Of a stretch of 21,397 nucleotides of DNA, positions 8,725 to 14,161 are shown in pieces. The position numbers were made by a program, and so were the translations under genes. The notes below the pieces were generated by a model. The model was not told the DNA's origin and made no database searches. It saw only the letters and a list, made by a program, of their open reading frames with translations. The first letter of the stretch is position 1, and each line of letters starts with the position of its first letter. The DNA is taken from the NCBI GenBank assembly GCA_026224995.1, contig JAMFRX010000557.1, positions 1 to 21,397 on the forward strand, read 5' to 3'. Origin of the DNA: Puia dinghuensis (lineage in GTDB: Bacteria; Bacteroidota; Bacteroidia; Chitinophagales; Chitinophagaceae).

Positions 8725-9405
8725 TTATCGCTGAATGATGCAGAAGCTCATCTCGCTTCTGATACTAAATCCCAGACTTTTGTACAGCCGGATGGCATTT
8801 TCGTTATCGAATCTGGTATGCAGGAAGGGGATATTCCCCTGCTGCAGGATGCCGGCGCCCTGGTAGAGGACGAGGGCTGTACCATAGCCCTTGCCGGTAT
8901 GATCGGGATGGGTACAGACGGCGCTGATCTCCACATAGGGGCCGGGATGCAGCCGATGGCCGGCCATGGCGACGAGGGTATCCTTATCAAATATTCCGGT
9001 GTAGCTGCCGAACTCGATGGTCCGATCCAGAAAGGGGCCGGGGTTGGTGAGCCTGGTGAGGGCTATCATCTGTGGGATATGTTCGGATTTTAAAGCCCTG
9101 ATATCGATGGAGCTGTTCGCCACGGAAATTAACCTTGGGGCTACCATCTGTACCAGGATAGTCTGGAAGGGGATCTTCCAGGGAGCGGGAATGATCAGCT
9201 TACGGGCGGTGACGATGGCTACACCGGCATGCGATGGGAGGAAGGCATCCAGCAGGTCGAAGGAACGGGGTTCTTCGGGGGTTTCGAGTCCTGCAAAAGG
9301 GCCTACCGGCGGGGGAAAATAGCCGACCGCCCCATCGATAAGAGCCAGGTTTCTGTTTCCGGTGCGCATAGCATGCCAGACAGGATTGTCTAGGATCTCT
9401 TCCAT
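8725..9405 (-). CDS. GNAT family N-acetyltransferase (FR47-like)
   Basis: 226-residue protein whose C-terminal half is an FR47/GNAT domain. The acetyl-CoA-binding motif A is VCTHPDHTGKGYGTALV, and the family end pattern is TRFDNENAIRLYKSLGFS. The N-terminal half (about residues 1-100) is a less conserved segment seen in similar Bacteroidota enzymes, with a proline-rich patch GYFPPPVGPFAGLE. No signal peptide or membrane helix. The substrate is unknown. The BtuF-like gene begins 41 bp downstream on the same strand, so the two may share a transcript. It is divergent from the RidA gene. ATG 9405 is only a few bases downstream of a TAnnTTTG box, suggesting a very short leader. Confidence 0.87.
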   Translation of the reverse strand: MEEILDNPVWHAMRTGNRNLALIDGAVGYFPPPVGPFAGLETPEEPRSFDLLDAFLPSHAGVAIVTARKLIIPAPWKIPFQTILVQMVAPRLISVANSSIDIRALKSEHIPQMIALTRLTNPGPFLDRTIEFGSYTGIFDKDTLVAMAGHRLHPGPYVEISAVCTHPDHTGKGYGTALVLYQGAGILQQGNIPFLHTRFDNENAIRLYKSLGFSIRSEMSFCIIQR

Positions 9406-9413
9406 AACTTTTG

Positions 9414-9421
9414 CAAATGTA
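9414..9421 (-). promoter_or_regulatory. Possible -7 promoter box of the GNAT gene
   Basis: TACATTTG on the minus strand matches the Bacteroidota -7 consensus TAnnTTTG and lies 8 nt before the ATG at 9405. No convincing TTTG at -33 was found, so this would be a weak or nearly leaderless promoter. Confidence 0.35.
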
Positions 9422-9473
9422 TGTATCGGCGATCACGTGGCATAGCATTTGTGCCTTCAATGAAAACATACTT

Positions 9474-9944
9474 ATGAAATACATGACATGGCTACCCGCC
9501 TTATTGATCACCGTCGCCGCTTTTGGGCAGGGGACGCCGGAGAATGTTCAATTCTTCAATCCCAGCGGACTGAGCGCCCCGAAAGGATATTCCCATACGG
9601 CGATAATCGATCTGGGCACCTGCAAGATGGTGATCATCTCCGGACAGGTGGCATTGGACAGGCAAGGCAATTTAGTGGGAAAGGACAATATGGAGATCCA
9701 GACGGGGCAGGTCTTCCTCAACATAAAGACCATCTTAGACGAAATGCGGGGCTCCATGGACGATGTGGTAAAGCTTAGCTATTTTCTCACCGACGCGAGC
9801 CAGATCCAGAGCGTCCGCGATGTCAGGGACAAATATATCAACACCAACAACCCGCCGGCGAGCACGCTGGTGCAGGTGAGCAGACTTTTCCGGCCGGACC
9901 TGCTGATCGAGGTCGAGGCTACGGCGATCATTCCGAAACGGTAG
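9474..9944 (+). CDS. RidA family protein (YjgF/YER057c/UK114) with a signal peptide
   Basis: RidA enzymes deaminate reactive enamine or imine intermediates made by PLP enzymes. The domain covers about residues 30-156: FFNPSGLSAPKGYSHTAI, the VIISGQVALDRQGNLVG strand, and the C-terminal segment PPASTLVQVSRLFRPDLLIEVE, whose Arg and Glu are typical of the trimer active site. I place the start at ATG 9474 (156 residues), because MKYMTWLPALLITVAAFGQG is a clear Sec signal peptide. An upstream in-frame ATG at 9411 would bury it behind 21 extra residues. Most studied RidA proteins are cytosolic, so a probable periplasmic form is worth noting. Its strand differs from both neighbours and it seems to stand alone. 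Confidence 0.9.
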   Translation: MKYMTWLPALLITVAAFGQGTPENVQFFNPSGLSAPKGYSHTAIIDLGTCKMVIISGQVALDRQGNLVGKDNMEIQTGQVFLNIKTILDEMRGSMDDVVKLSYFLTDASQIQSVRDVRDKYINTNNPPASTLVQVSRLFRPDLLIEVEATAIIPKR

Positions 9945-9989
9945 TCGTAAGCTGGTGGAGCGACAAAGAGGTCATGTGCCGTGTCCTGT

Positions 9990-10517
9990 TTAGATCTGTG
10001 CCGAAATCACTCCCGTTACGTACTTCCGTTCCTTTTTCCGCATTGCGGCTTTATTTAGAAGCATTACTCCTTCCCTATCCTTTTCAATAACCCTGAACCA
10101 GTACTCGGCAGGTATCGAATTGTTAGAATGCAATTCCAGCCGGATAGACACATAATCAGGCGGGCTACGATGTTGATTGATCAGCTGGCTAAGCAGCGTT
10201 TCATCTATCCCTATTTCCTCGGCAAATGCCCTTCTCTTCTTATCCAACAACTTGATGTATAGTTTTAAGAAATGGCCGAAGGAATAATCTCCAACTGGTT
10301 TCTCGGCTCTGAAATAGTCCTCCATCTGAAATTTCAATCCCATGAGCCTACCAGTTAATTTCTCTTTCTCAGTGATTTGTTGTTGAACAGCTTGTCTGGC
10401 TTCGGCCAATTGCAAATCGGCAGCCTTTTGCCGCTTAGCAGGCAACTTTGCTGGAAAAATCAAGGAATCTGCCAGTTCGTCTGAAGAATGTTCCTGGAGT
10501 AGCTTTTTATAACTCAT
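9990..10517 (-). CDS. HTH/XRE-like protein, possible orphan antitoxin or regulator
   Basis: 175-residue soluble protein. The N-terminal part has a helical, charged segment (about 35-60, rich in Q, E and K) likely to form a coiled coil. The C-terminal part (about 85-140) reads as a lambda-repressor-like helix-turn-helix: DKKRRAFAEEIGIDETLLSQ, then LINQHRSPPDYVSIRLELHSNN. I recognise the general layout from small Bacteroidota two-gene units but cannot name a family. Its ATG overlaps the stop of an upstream truncated reading frame (ATGA), so it was the second gene of a coupled pair. Base composition is visibly more AT-rich than that of the flanking genes, which suggests transfer. The role is inferred: DNA-binding regulator or antitoxin. 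Confidence 0.6.
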   Translation of the reverse strand: MSYKKLLQEHSSDELADSLIFPAKLPAKRQKAADLQLAEARQAVQQQITEKEKLTGRLMGLKFQMEDYFRAEKPVGDYSFGHFLKLYIKLLDKKRRAFAEEIGIDETLLSQLINQHRSPPDYVSIRLELHSNNSIPAEYWFRVIEKDREGVMLLNKAAMRKKERKYVTGVISAQI

Positions 10518-10753
10518 GAAAAATATTTTTTAATTAAAGCTTGCAACCTGGCGCCTTCCAAGAACAATTGTGGTCCACCATCCAGCATGCCGTATTTGCT
10601 TTTATAATGAATTCTCAATTCAGTTTTTGGCAACAAGGAAATGCAGGCTTGTTCAAAATACTTGCTTACCGCTGCTCTCCCTGCAAAGGCAATAAGACAG
10701 CCGGCTATTCCCTCATAGTTTCGCGGCTCTGTAATGGGTAAATAAACGATTTT
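10514..10753 (-). pseudogene. 5'-truncated GNAT-like remnant coupled to the HTH gene
   Basis: An open frame of 79 codons follows an in-frame TAA at 10754-10756 and has no start codon until its last 24 codons. It reads YEGIAGCLIAFAGRAAV, then ISLLPKTELRIHYKSKYGML and ends ALIKKYFS. The pattern G-x-AG-LxAFA, then KTxLxxHY, then a final LxKKYF resembles the C-terminal half of small GNAT-type acetyltransferases of Bacteroidota. The stop TGA overlaps the ATG of the downstream HTH gene (ATGA), as in translationally coupled pairs. The N-terminal half is absent. The truncation edge is next to the GC palindrome at 10761-10775. The GNAT assignment is from remembered family patterns and is moderate at best. 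Confidence 0.5.
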
Positions 10754-10760
10754 TTACAAT

Positions 10761-10775
10761 CCGGCGGCCCGCCGG
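10761..10775. repeat. GC-rich perfect palindrome at the junction of two gene remnants
   Basis: CCGGCGG-C-CCGCCGG: 7-bp arms around one base. It lies exactly between the truncated GNAT-like frame on the minus strand and the truncated DUF1398-like frame on the plus strand, so it may mark a recombination or deletion junction. Confidence 0.6.
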
Positions 10776-10783
10776 TGGTATAG

Positions 10784-10978
10784 CGAGGGCATGAGGTCAG
10801 CCGGGAAGCGAGCTATGCGGCGCAGGTGATCAGTCCTGTGGCCTCGGGTGAGGCACTGCGGCAGACGATAGTGATCCACCAGCAGGGGAAGACGGACTTT
10901 TTGACTTTTTGCCGGAAGGCGGCGGAAGCGGGGGCCGGGAGGTGGGAGATCGATACGCAGCGGGAGAGGAATGAAAAA
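10784..10978 (+). pseudogene. DUF1398-family gene fragment
   Basis: After a TAG at 10781-10783 the frame reads GHEVSREASYAAQVISPVAS, then LRQTIVIHQQGKTDFLTFC, then AAEAGAGRWEIDT. The HQQGKTD-x-x-TFC stretch and the following AGxxxWxxD are the hallmark of DUF1398 proteins, which are about 125-130 residues of unknown function. The N-terminal half is missing or out of frame, and the usual C-terminal YYD...GN segment is replaced by a run into the terminator at 10978. No start codon fits, so this is a decayed remnant and not a gene. Longer frames that extend it toward 11188 cross the terminator and are not supported. Confidence 0.6.
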
Positions 10979-11013
10979 AAAGGCCGGCCAAAGAGATCTC
11001 TGACCGGCCTTTT
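10978..11013 (-). terminator. Strong intrinsic terminator of the small peptide gene
   Basis: 10-bp stem (AAAAGGCCGG / CCGGCCTTTT), with a 10-bp self-complementary AGAGATCTCT in the loop. On the minus strand it is followed by a run of eight T. It begins 9 bases after the stop of the 31-codon frame on that strand. Confidence 0.8.
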
Positions 11014-11022
11014 GGTTACAGG

Positions 11023-11118
11023 CTACAGGCCGCCAATGCCAGGCAAGCCACCCAGAATTCCAAGTACGAGCGCAAGCAAATCGCCTAACAGACCGGTGAT
11101 CGGAGAAAGGATTCCCAT
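11023..11118 (-). CDS. 31-residue hydrophobic Leu/Gly-rich small protein
   Basis: Small reading frame from ATG 11118 to TAG at 11023. The peptide begins MGILSPITGLLGDLLALVLG and ends in a Gly/Leu/Pro tail. It holds 10 Leu and 9 Gly in 31 residues, and Asp13 is the only charged side chain. It could form one membrane-associated helix followed by a flexible glycine tail. Support for a real gene: a TAnnTTTG box upstream (TAGCTTTG, 11162-11169), a leader of about 35-40 nt with two competing hairpins, and a strong terminator 9 bases after the stop. I recognise no family. It could be a type I toxin-like peptide, a small membrane protein, a secreted amphipathic peptide, or a chance frame inside a non-coding RNA. 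Confidence 0.5.
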   Translation of the reverse strand: MGILSPITGLLGDLLALVLGILGGLPGIGGL

Positions 11119-11131
11119 AGTATTAAATTTA

Positions 11132-11156
11132 GCAGTTCCACTGCAAGATCGCAGTG
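11132..11156 (-). promoter_or_regulatory. Two mutually exclusive hairpins in the leader of the small peptide gene
   Basis: On the minus strand CACTGC-GATCTT-GCAGTG forms a 6-bp stem (11156-11139), while GCAGT-GGA-ACTGC forms an alternative 5-bp stem (11144-11132). Both use the same GCAGT, so only one can form at a time. The layout resembles a small leader switch, but no ligand or partner is known. Confidence 0.4.
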
Positions 11157-11161
11157 TGGGG

Positions 11162-11169
11162 CAAAGCTA
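11162..11169 (-). promoter_or_regulatory. -7 promoter box of the small peptide gene
   Basis: TAGCTTTG on the minus strand is an exact match to the TAnnTTTG consensus, 43 bases before the ATG at 11118. No clear TTTG was found about 20 nt further upstream, so the promoter call rests on one box. Confidence 0.4.
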
Positions 11170-11200
11170 TTGGGACGGCATGGGATAACCGATCCGTTAT

Positions 11201-11234
11201 GCGCATAATATATGCGCCCTGGTTATAATATATG
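11201..11234. promoter_or_regulatory. Palindrome plus direct repeat, possible operator
   Basis: GCGCATA-ATA-TATGCGC (11201-11217) is a perfect 7-bp inverted repeat. The 10-mer ATAATATATG occurs at 11205-11214 and again at 11225-11234, exactly 20 bp apart. The element sits between the divergent small peptide gene and the 85-residue gene, a usual place for a binding site. The binding protein is unknown. Confidence 0.4.
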
Positions 11235-11301
11235 AGGCCGACGAGATCGAAGAGGCCAGGACCCGGCGTGAGGCTGGCATGATTTTGTTTGCACTACTGT
11301 T

Positions 11302-11559
11302 ATGGAAACTCACATCATACCTATACATTTCAATGGATTTGGGATCGAATATCGCGGCTGGGCTACGCCCTCGTCGGAGCGTCATGAAGACGGTCATCCC
11401 ACGTATTACAAAGTCGTGTTAAACAAGATGTTCTACGGGAATTTCTTCCTGAACAGGGGAAAATGGTTTGCCGACGAACGGCGGCCCGCCGAGCTGGTGG
11501 TAGCGGTGGGTGAATGTCTGGACCGGCTGCCGGCGAGGCACAAGATGCCTGGATCTTGA
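11302..11559 (+). CDS. Hypothetical protein, 85 residues
   Basis: A soluble, charged small protein starting METHIIPIHFNGFGIEYRGW. It has the segments YYKVVLNKMFYGNFFLNRGK and ADERRPAELVVAVGECLDRL, with no signal peptide or membrane helix. I do not recognise a family. The composition, with many aromatic residues, a helix-like end and no low-complexity runs, looks like a real protein. A convincing hairpin terminator follows 70 bp after the stop on the same strand. The antisense frame at 11197-11397 has no such support. It lies next to the decayed region, so it may be an accessory gene. Confidence 0.65.
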   Translation: METHIIPIHFNGFGIEYRGWATPSSERHEDGHPTYYKVVLNKMFYGNFFLNRGKWFADERRPAELVVAVGECLDRLPARHKMPGS

Positions 11560-11628
11560 GTGAGGAAAATAATACACAATCTTAAGACGGGTTTCTACAG
11601 GATAAGGACAGGGTTTCATTTGAATTTT

Positions 11629-11667
11629 ATGGCTCCGCGCAGTTCGCGGGGCCATTTTATTATTTTA
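11629..11667 (+). terminator. Intrinsic terminator after the 85-residue gene
   Basis: 11-bp stem (ATGGCTCCGCG / CGCGGGGCCAT, one G-U pair) with a 5-nt loop, followed by TTTTATTATTTT. It separates the 85-residue gene from the EamA gene. Confidence 0.8.
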
Positions 11668-11690
11668 CCTTAAGGCCAAATGGTGTGTTT

Positions 11691-12101
11691 ATGTGGAAAT
11701 ATTTTGCGTTGCTCTCTGCCTTTTTTGCTGCGCTGACGGCTATCCTGGCCAAGATTGGGCTAAAGGGTGTGAATTCCAACCTTGCTACGGCAGTAAGGTG
11801 TGTGGTCATCGTATTGTTAGCCTGGGGTATCGTGACTTTCAGCGGGGAGCTGAAGGACGTAAAGACGCTGAGCAGGCAGAACCTGCTCTTTTTGTGCCTG
11901 AGCGGGTTGGCTACGGGGTTGTCGTGGATCTTTTATTTCAAGGCGCCTACGGGGCCGGTGTCGAAGGTGGCACCTATCGATAAGCTGAGCGTGGCGCTGA
12001 CGATCTGTCTGGCGGCAATTTTGCTGAAAGAGCCATTGGATGGGAAGACGATTGCCGGTGGGTTGCTGATCATGGCGGGGACGTTCGTGCTGATCCTGTA
12101 G
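11691..12101 (+). CDS. EamA family transporter, single-repeat (half-size)
   Basis: 136-residue membrane protein with about five hydrophobic helices, the size of one EamA repeat (COG2510-like). Full-size EamA/DMT exporters carry two repeats and run near 300 residues. Conserved pieces are WKYFALLSAFFAALTAILAK, then SNLATAVRCVV, then LSGLATGLSWIFYF, and GPVSKVAPIDKLSVALT with LLKEPLDGKTIAGGLLIMAG near the end. Short members are thought to act as dimers, as in the wider drug/metabolite transporter group. The substrate is unknown. ATG 11691 is preferred to an in-frame GTG two codons earlier. It is convergent with the LuxR-type regulator, with 7 bp between the stops. Confidence 0.9.
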   Translation: MWKYFALLSAFFAALTAILAKIGLKGVNSNLATAVRCVVIVLLAWGIVTFSGELKDVKTLSRQNLLFLCLSGLATGLSWIFYFKAPTGPVSKVAPIDKLSVALTICLAAILLKEPLDGKTIAGGLLIMAGTFVLIL

Positions 12102-12108
12102 CAAGGGT

Positions 12109-12762
12109 TCAGGTGATTTCCTGGCCGACGGGTAGATGTCGACCGGTGAGCAGGTTGACAAGCGAGACCGATTTGGTAAGCTTTAATTTTCTAAGAATGT
12201 GGTGGCGATGGACTTCAACGGTTTTGGTCGATAGACCTATAACGACGGCAATTTGCCGTGTAGTCATGCCTGTTACGATGAAATTGGCTATCTGCAGCTC
12301 CCGTTTAGACAAGGCATAGATACCCAATGATGGCGCTTCTTCCGGCTGTCTTTCCATGAAGGCTTTTTCGTTCAGGTCCTGGGAGATGTGGACCCCGCCG
12401 ATGGCTGCTTTGGCCATACAATCCAATAATTCCTGCACAGAGGACTGCCGGCTGAGCAAGCCAACAATACTGGAGTCCATGAGGCGGCGAACGTACTGGG
12501 GTGATTCGTAGCCGGAGAGCAGGAGAATGAATCGGGCCTTTTTAGCCGCGTGGCGGAGGGAGGCGATCGTCTGGAGTCCTTCCACTGAGAGGGAGAGCAT
12601 GTCCAGCAGAATATAGCTGGGGCGTTCTTCTGTCGCCGTTCTTACGACCTCGGCCATGGTGCAGACGATCGGCTGAATAGCCAGTTCTGGCCGGGATAAC
12701 AGATAATCAGCCCAGCCCTGGCCCAGCATGGATTGGTCCGTTGCGATGAGTGTATTTATCAA
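12109..12762 (-). CDS. NarL/LuxR-type response regulator with an incomplete receiver site
   Basis: 217 residues. Residues 1-125 form a receiver-like domain with Asp54 (SYILLDML) as candidate phospho-acceptor and Asp9 in the acidic pocket. The Ser of LLLSG (about 83) sits at the switch Ser/Thr position, but the usual invariant Lys is replaced by Arg105 (LLSRQSS). The C-terminal GerE/LuxR HTH (about 150-210) is canonical: LSKRELQIANFIVTGMTTRQ, then IGLSTKTVEVHRHHILRKL. It probably binds DNA as a dimer. The start is TTG at 12762, since the first strand TLIATDQ must be included and the only nearby ATG would cut it off. No kinase gene is adjacent; the GAF kinase at 2303 is remote. Signal and targets are unknown. 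Confidence 0.9.
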   Translation of the reverse strand: MINTLIATDQSMLGQGWADYLLSRPELAIQPIVCTMAEVVRTATEERPSYILLDMLSLSVEGLQTIASLRHAAKKARFILLLSGYESPQYVRRLMDSSIVGLLSRQSSVQELLDCMAKAAIGGVHISQDLNEKAFMERQPEEAPSLGIYALSKRELQIANFIVTGMTTRQIAVVIGLSTKTVEVHRHHILRKLKLTKSVSLVNLLTGRHLPVGQEIT

Positions 12763-12780
12763 TAGGTGTGCATTTAAGAC

Positions 12781-12814
12781 GATAAAATAAGCCCTCGCCT
12801 TTAGGGCGAGGGCT
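12781..12814 (-). terminator. Intrinsic terminator of the outer-membrane barrel gene
   Basis: 10-bp perfect stem (AGCCCTCGCC / GGCGAGGGCT) with a 5-nt loop. On the minus strand it is followed by TATTTTATC. It starts 16 bases after the stop at 12830. Confidence 0.85.
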
Positions 12815-12829
12815 ACTGGTATCGTAGTA

Positions 12830-13387
12830 CTACTGAAGCTTAAGGATCACGCCGACCTGGATGTCGGTGATATCGGCGCCGGCTTCGGCATTAAAACCGA
12901 ATGTGGGCGTTACAAAATAGGAAGCGCCTACGAAGATGCCGGGTACGGCCAGAACGGAGCTATGGGAATAATCAGTGTATGCATCATGATGAAATCCCAG
13001 GCCGGCCGAGACGCCGCCGTAGGTATCCAGGCCGGGCACCTCCCAGCCATAATGCCATGCCGCGCGTGCAGCAACGACTACGGTGCTGGACTTGTAGTTA
13101 CTATAGTTCTGGTAGCCCCCGTTGCTGAAGGAACCGCCGATCTCGGCGCCCAGGGAGACGACCCCGGGTCCTGCCTGCCAGACGCCGTATTCGACTGCCG
13201 CTTTGAGACCGAATGGGGAATTATAATAATCGCCATTGTACTCGGTTCCTACGCCGATACCACCGTTGACGGTGATAGTTCCTACTTCAAAGGGAGTAAC
13301 GGGGCCATTGGGCGTCTTGCCATGCTGAGCAGAGGCGGACAGAGTAAGGCCGGTTGCCACCGTAATAAAGATTATACGGAAAATCAT
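12830..13387 (-). CDS. Small outer-membrane beta-barrel protein, function unknown
   Basis: 185 residues. The N-terminus MIFRIIFITVATGLTLSASA is a Sec signal peptide with cleavage near SASA-Q. The rest alternates short polar turns with amphipathic strands rich in Gly, Tyr and Val (VNGGIGVGTEYNGDYYNSPF, ARAAWHYGWEV, VSAGLGFHHDAY). It ends in a strand (IQVGVILKLQ). This suggests an 8- or 10-stranded outer-membrane barrel like the many small Bacteroidota OMPs. I do not recognise a specific family. It is a single-gene unit with its own promoter (13417-13448) and terminator (12790-12814). A palindrome inside the promoter spacer suggests repression or activation by a dimeric factor. Confidence 0.75.
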   Translation of the reverse strand: MIFRIIFITVATGLTLSASAQHGKTPNGPVTPFEVGTITVNGGIGVGTEYNGDYYNSPFGLKAAVEYGVWQAGPGVVSLGAEIGGSFSNGGYQNYSNYKSSTVVVAARAAWHYGWEVPGLDTYGGVSAGLGFHHDAYTDYSHSSVLAVPGIFVGASYFVTPTFGFNAEAGADITDIQVGVILKLQ

Positions 13388-13416
13388 AAGTGTTTTGATT
13401 TTAATGGTTTAGGTGC

Positions 13417-13448
13417 AAATATAGGTTCTGTGAACATTGTTCGCAAAT
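13417..13448 (-). promoter_or_regulatory. Bacteroidota-type promoter of the outer-membrane barrel gene
   Basis: On the minus strand TTTG (13448-13445), then 20 nt, then TATATTTG (13424-13417). Both boxes and the spacing fit the phylum consensus TTTG-N19-21-TAnnTTTG. The predicted transcript start near 13410 leaves a leader of about 22 nt before ATG 13387. Confidence 0.75.
13433..13443. promoter_or_regulatory. Palindromic site inside the promoter spacer
   Basis: GAACA-T-TGTTC, a perfect 5-bp inverted repeat next to the -33 box. Its position between the two promoter boxes suits a repressor or activator site. No candidate regulator is indicated by the sequence. Confidence 0.4.
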
Positions 13449-13519
13449 AAGCGAATACCGTGCCAGCCCTGCGAGATTAAAAAGGGCAATCGGTTGCGGA
13501 AATCGGACGGGCGCCCAAG

Positions 13520-14152
13520 TCAGCGCGGCGCCACCGGTCCGATGGGAAATGGGCAATCGATTGCGGGCTTAAGTCCCTCCCGGGATCGGGTAAGGTGGGC
13601 GACGCCATGAGGGAAGGTGATGATCCAGATGCTGTCGTAGTCATCGTCCGGCCAGTGGAGGGTCTTGTCGGCGACACCCAGCGCATGGGCGAGGGAAGGG
13701 ATACGTTTGTGCTCCCAGATGACTAGCACGGTGCCTCGCTTACCGAGCGCTTCCTGCGCCAGCTGGGTGGTGTCGTCCTCCGCAAATTTACTGGTGAGAG
13801 GGAGGTTGTATTTCACCGCGAAGGGGATGATGGTCTGGAACATCCGGCTGTGTTTGGTGCTATCGCCGAGGGCCATCGCCGGGATGTAGGTGGCGGTGGG
13901 CAGGCCGAACCGGGAATGCAGGAGCGGGGGCAGCTGCAGTGACCGGTTGAGTCCCTGGCAGGTGAGGTTATCGCCTTGCTTTGGTTTTTCCGCGTGGCGG
14001 ATGAGGACGATCTTAAGCTGCGTGTTTTCACGGGCGGATGCGGCGGGTGCGGCGGAGCCGGGTGCAGCCTGCCGGTCCTGGGCCGATAGGGTATAAAAGA
14101 ACAGCAGGCTGCTTATACAAGCAGCCGCTGTCGGTGAGAACATTTTGTTCAT
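13520..14152 (-). CDS. Exported histidine phosphatase superfamily protein
   Basis: 210 residues with an N-terminal signal peptide (MNKMFSPTAAACISSLLFFY, cleavage near LSA-Q) and an Ala/Pro-rich linker to about residue 43. The catalytic motif is LIRHAEKP, with phospho-accepting His53 next to Arg52. A second core His is in VIWEHKRI (His148). The HSRMFQTIIPFA helix is also typical. These enzymes (branch 1, phosphoglycerate-mutase-like) remove phosphate from small molecules or proteins; the substrate here is unknown. It starts 9 bp after the beta-helix lipoprotein stop, so it is the third gene of the TonB operon and should act in the periplasm or at the surface. A near-copy of the DCPF-coding stretch lies about 64 bp beyond the first one, just past the present stop. 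Confidence 0.87.
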   Translation of the reverse strand: MNKMFSPTAAACISSLLFFYTLSAQDRQAAPGSAAPAASARENTQLKIVLIRHAEKPKQGDNLTCQGLNRSLQLPPLLHSRFGLPTATYIPAMALGDSTKHSRMFQTIIPFAVKYNLPLTSKFAEDDTTQLAQEALGKRGTVLVIWEHKRIPSLAHALGVADKTLHWPDDDYDSIWIITFPHGVAHLTRSREGLKPAIDCPFPIGPVAPR

Positions 14153-14161
14153 GAGACAAAG

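Noticed and set aside
10826..11188. 120-codon plus-strand frame starting at GTG
   Set aside because: Only the first 50 or so codons resemble a protein (a DUF1398 fragment). The rest crosses a strong terminator and lies antisense to the small peptide gene.
11197..11397. Minus-strand 66-codon frame opposite the 85-residue gene
   Set aside because: Ser/Arg-rich shadow-like composition, no promoter or terminator; the plus-strand frame is better supported.
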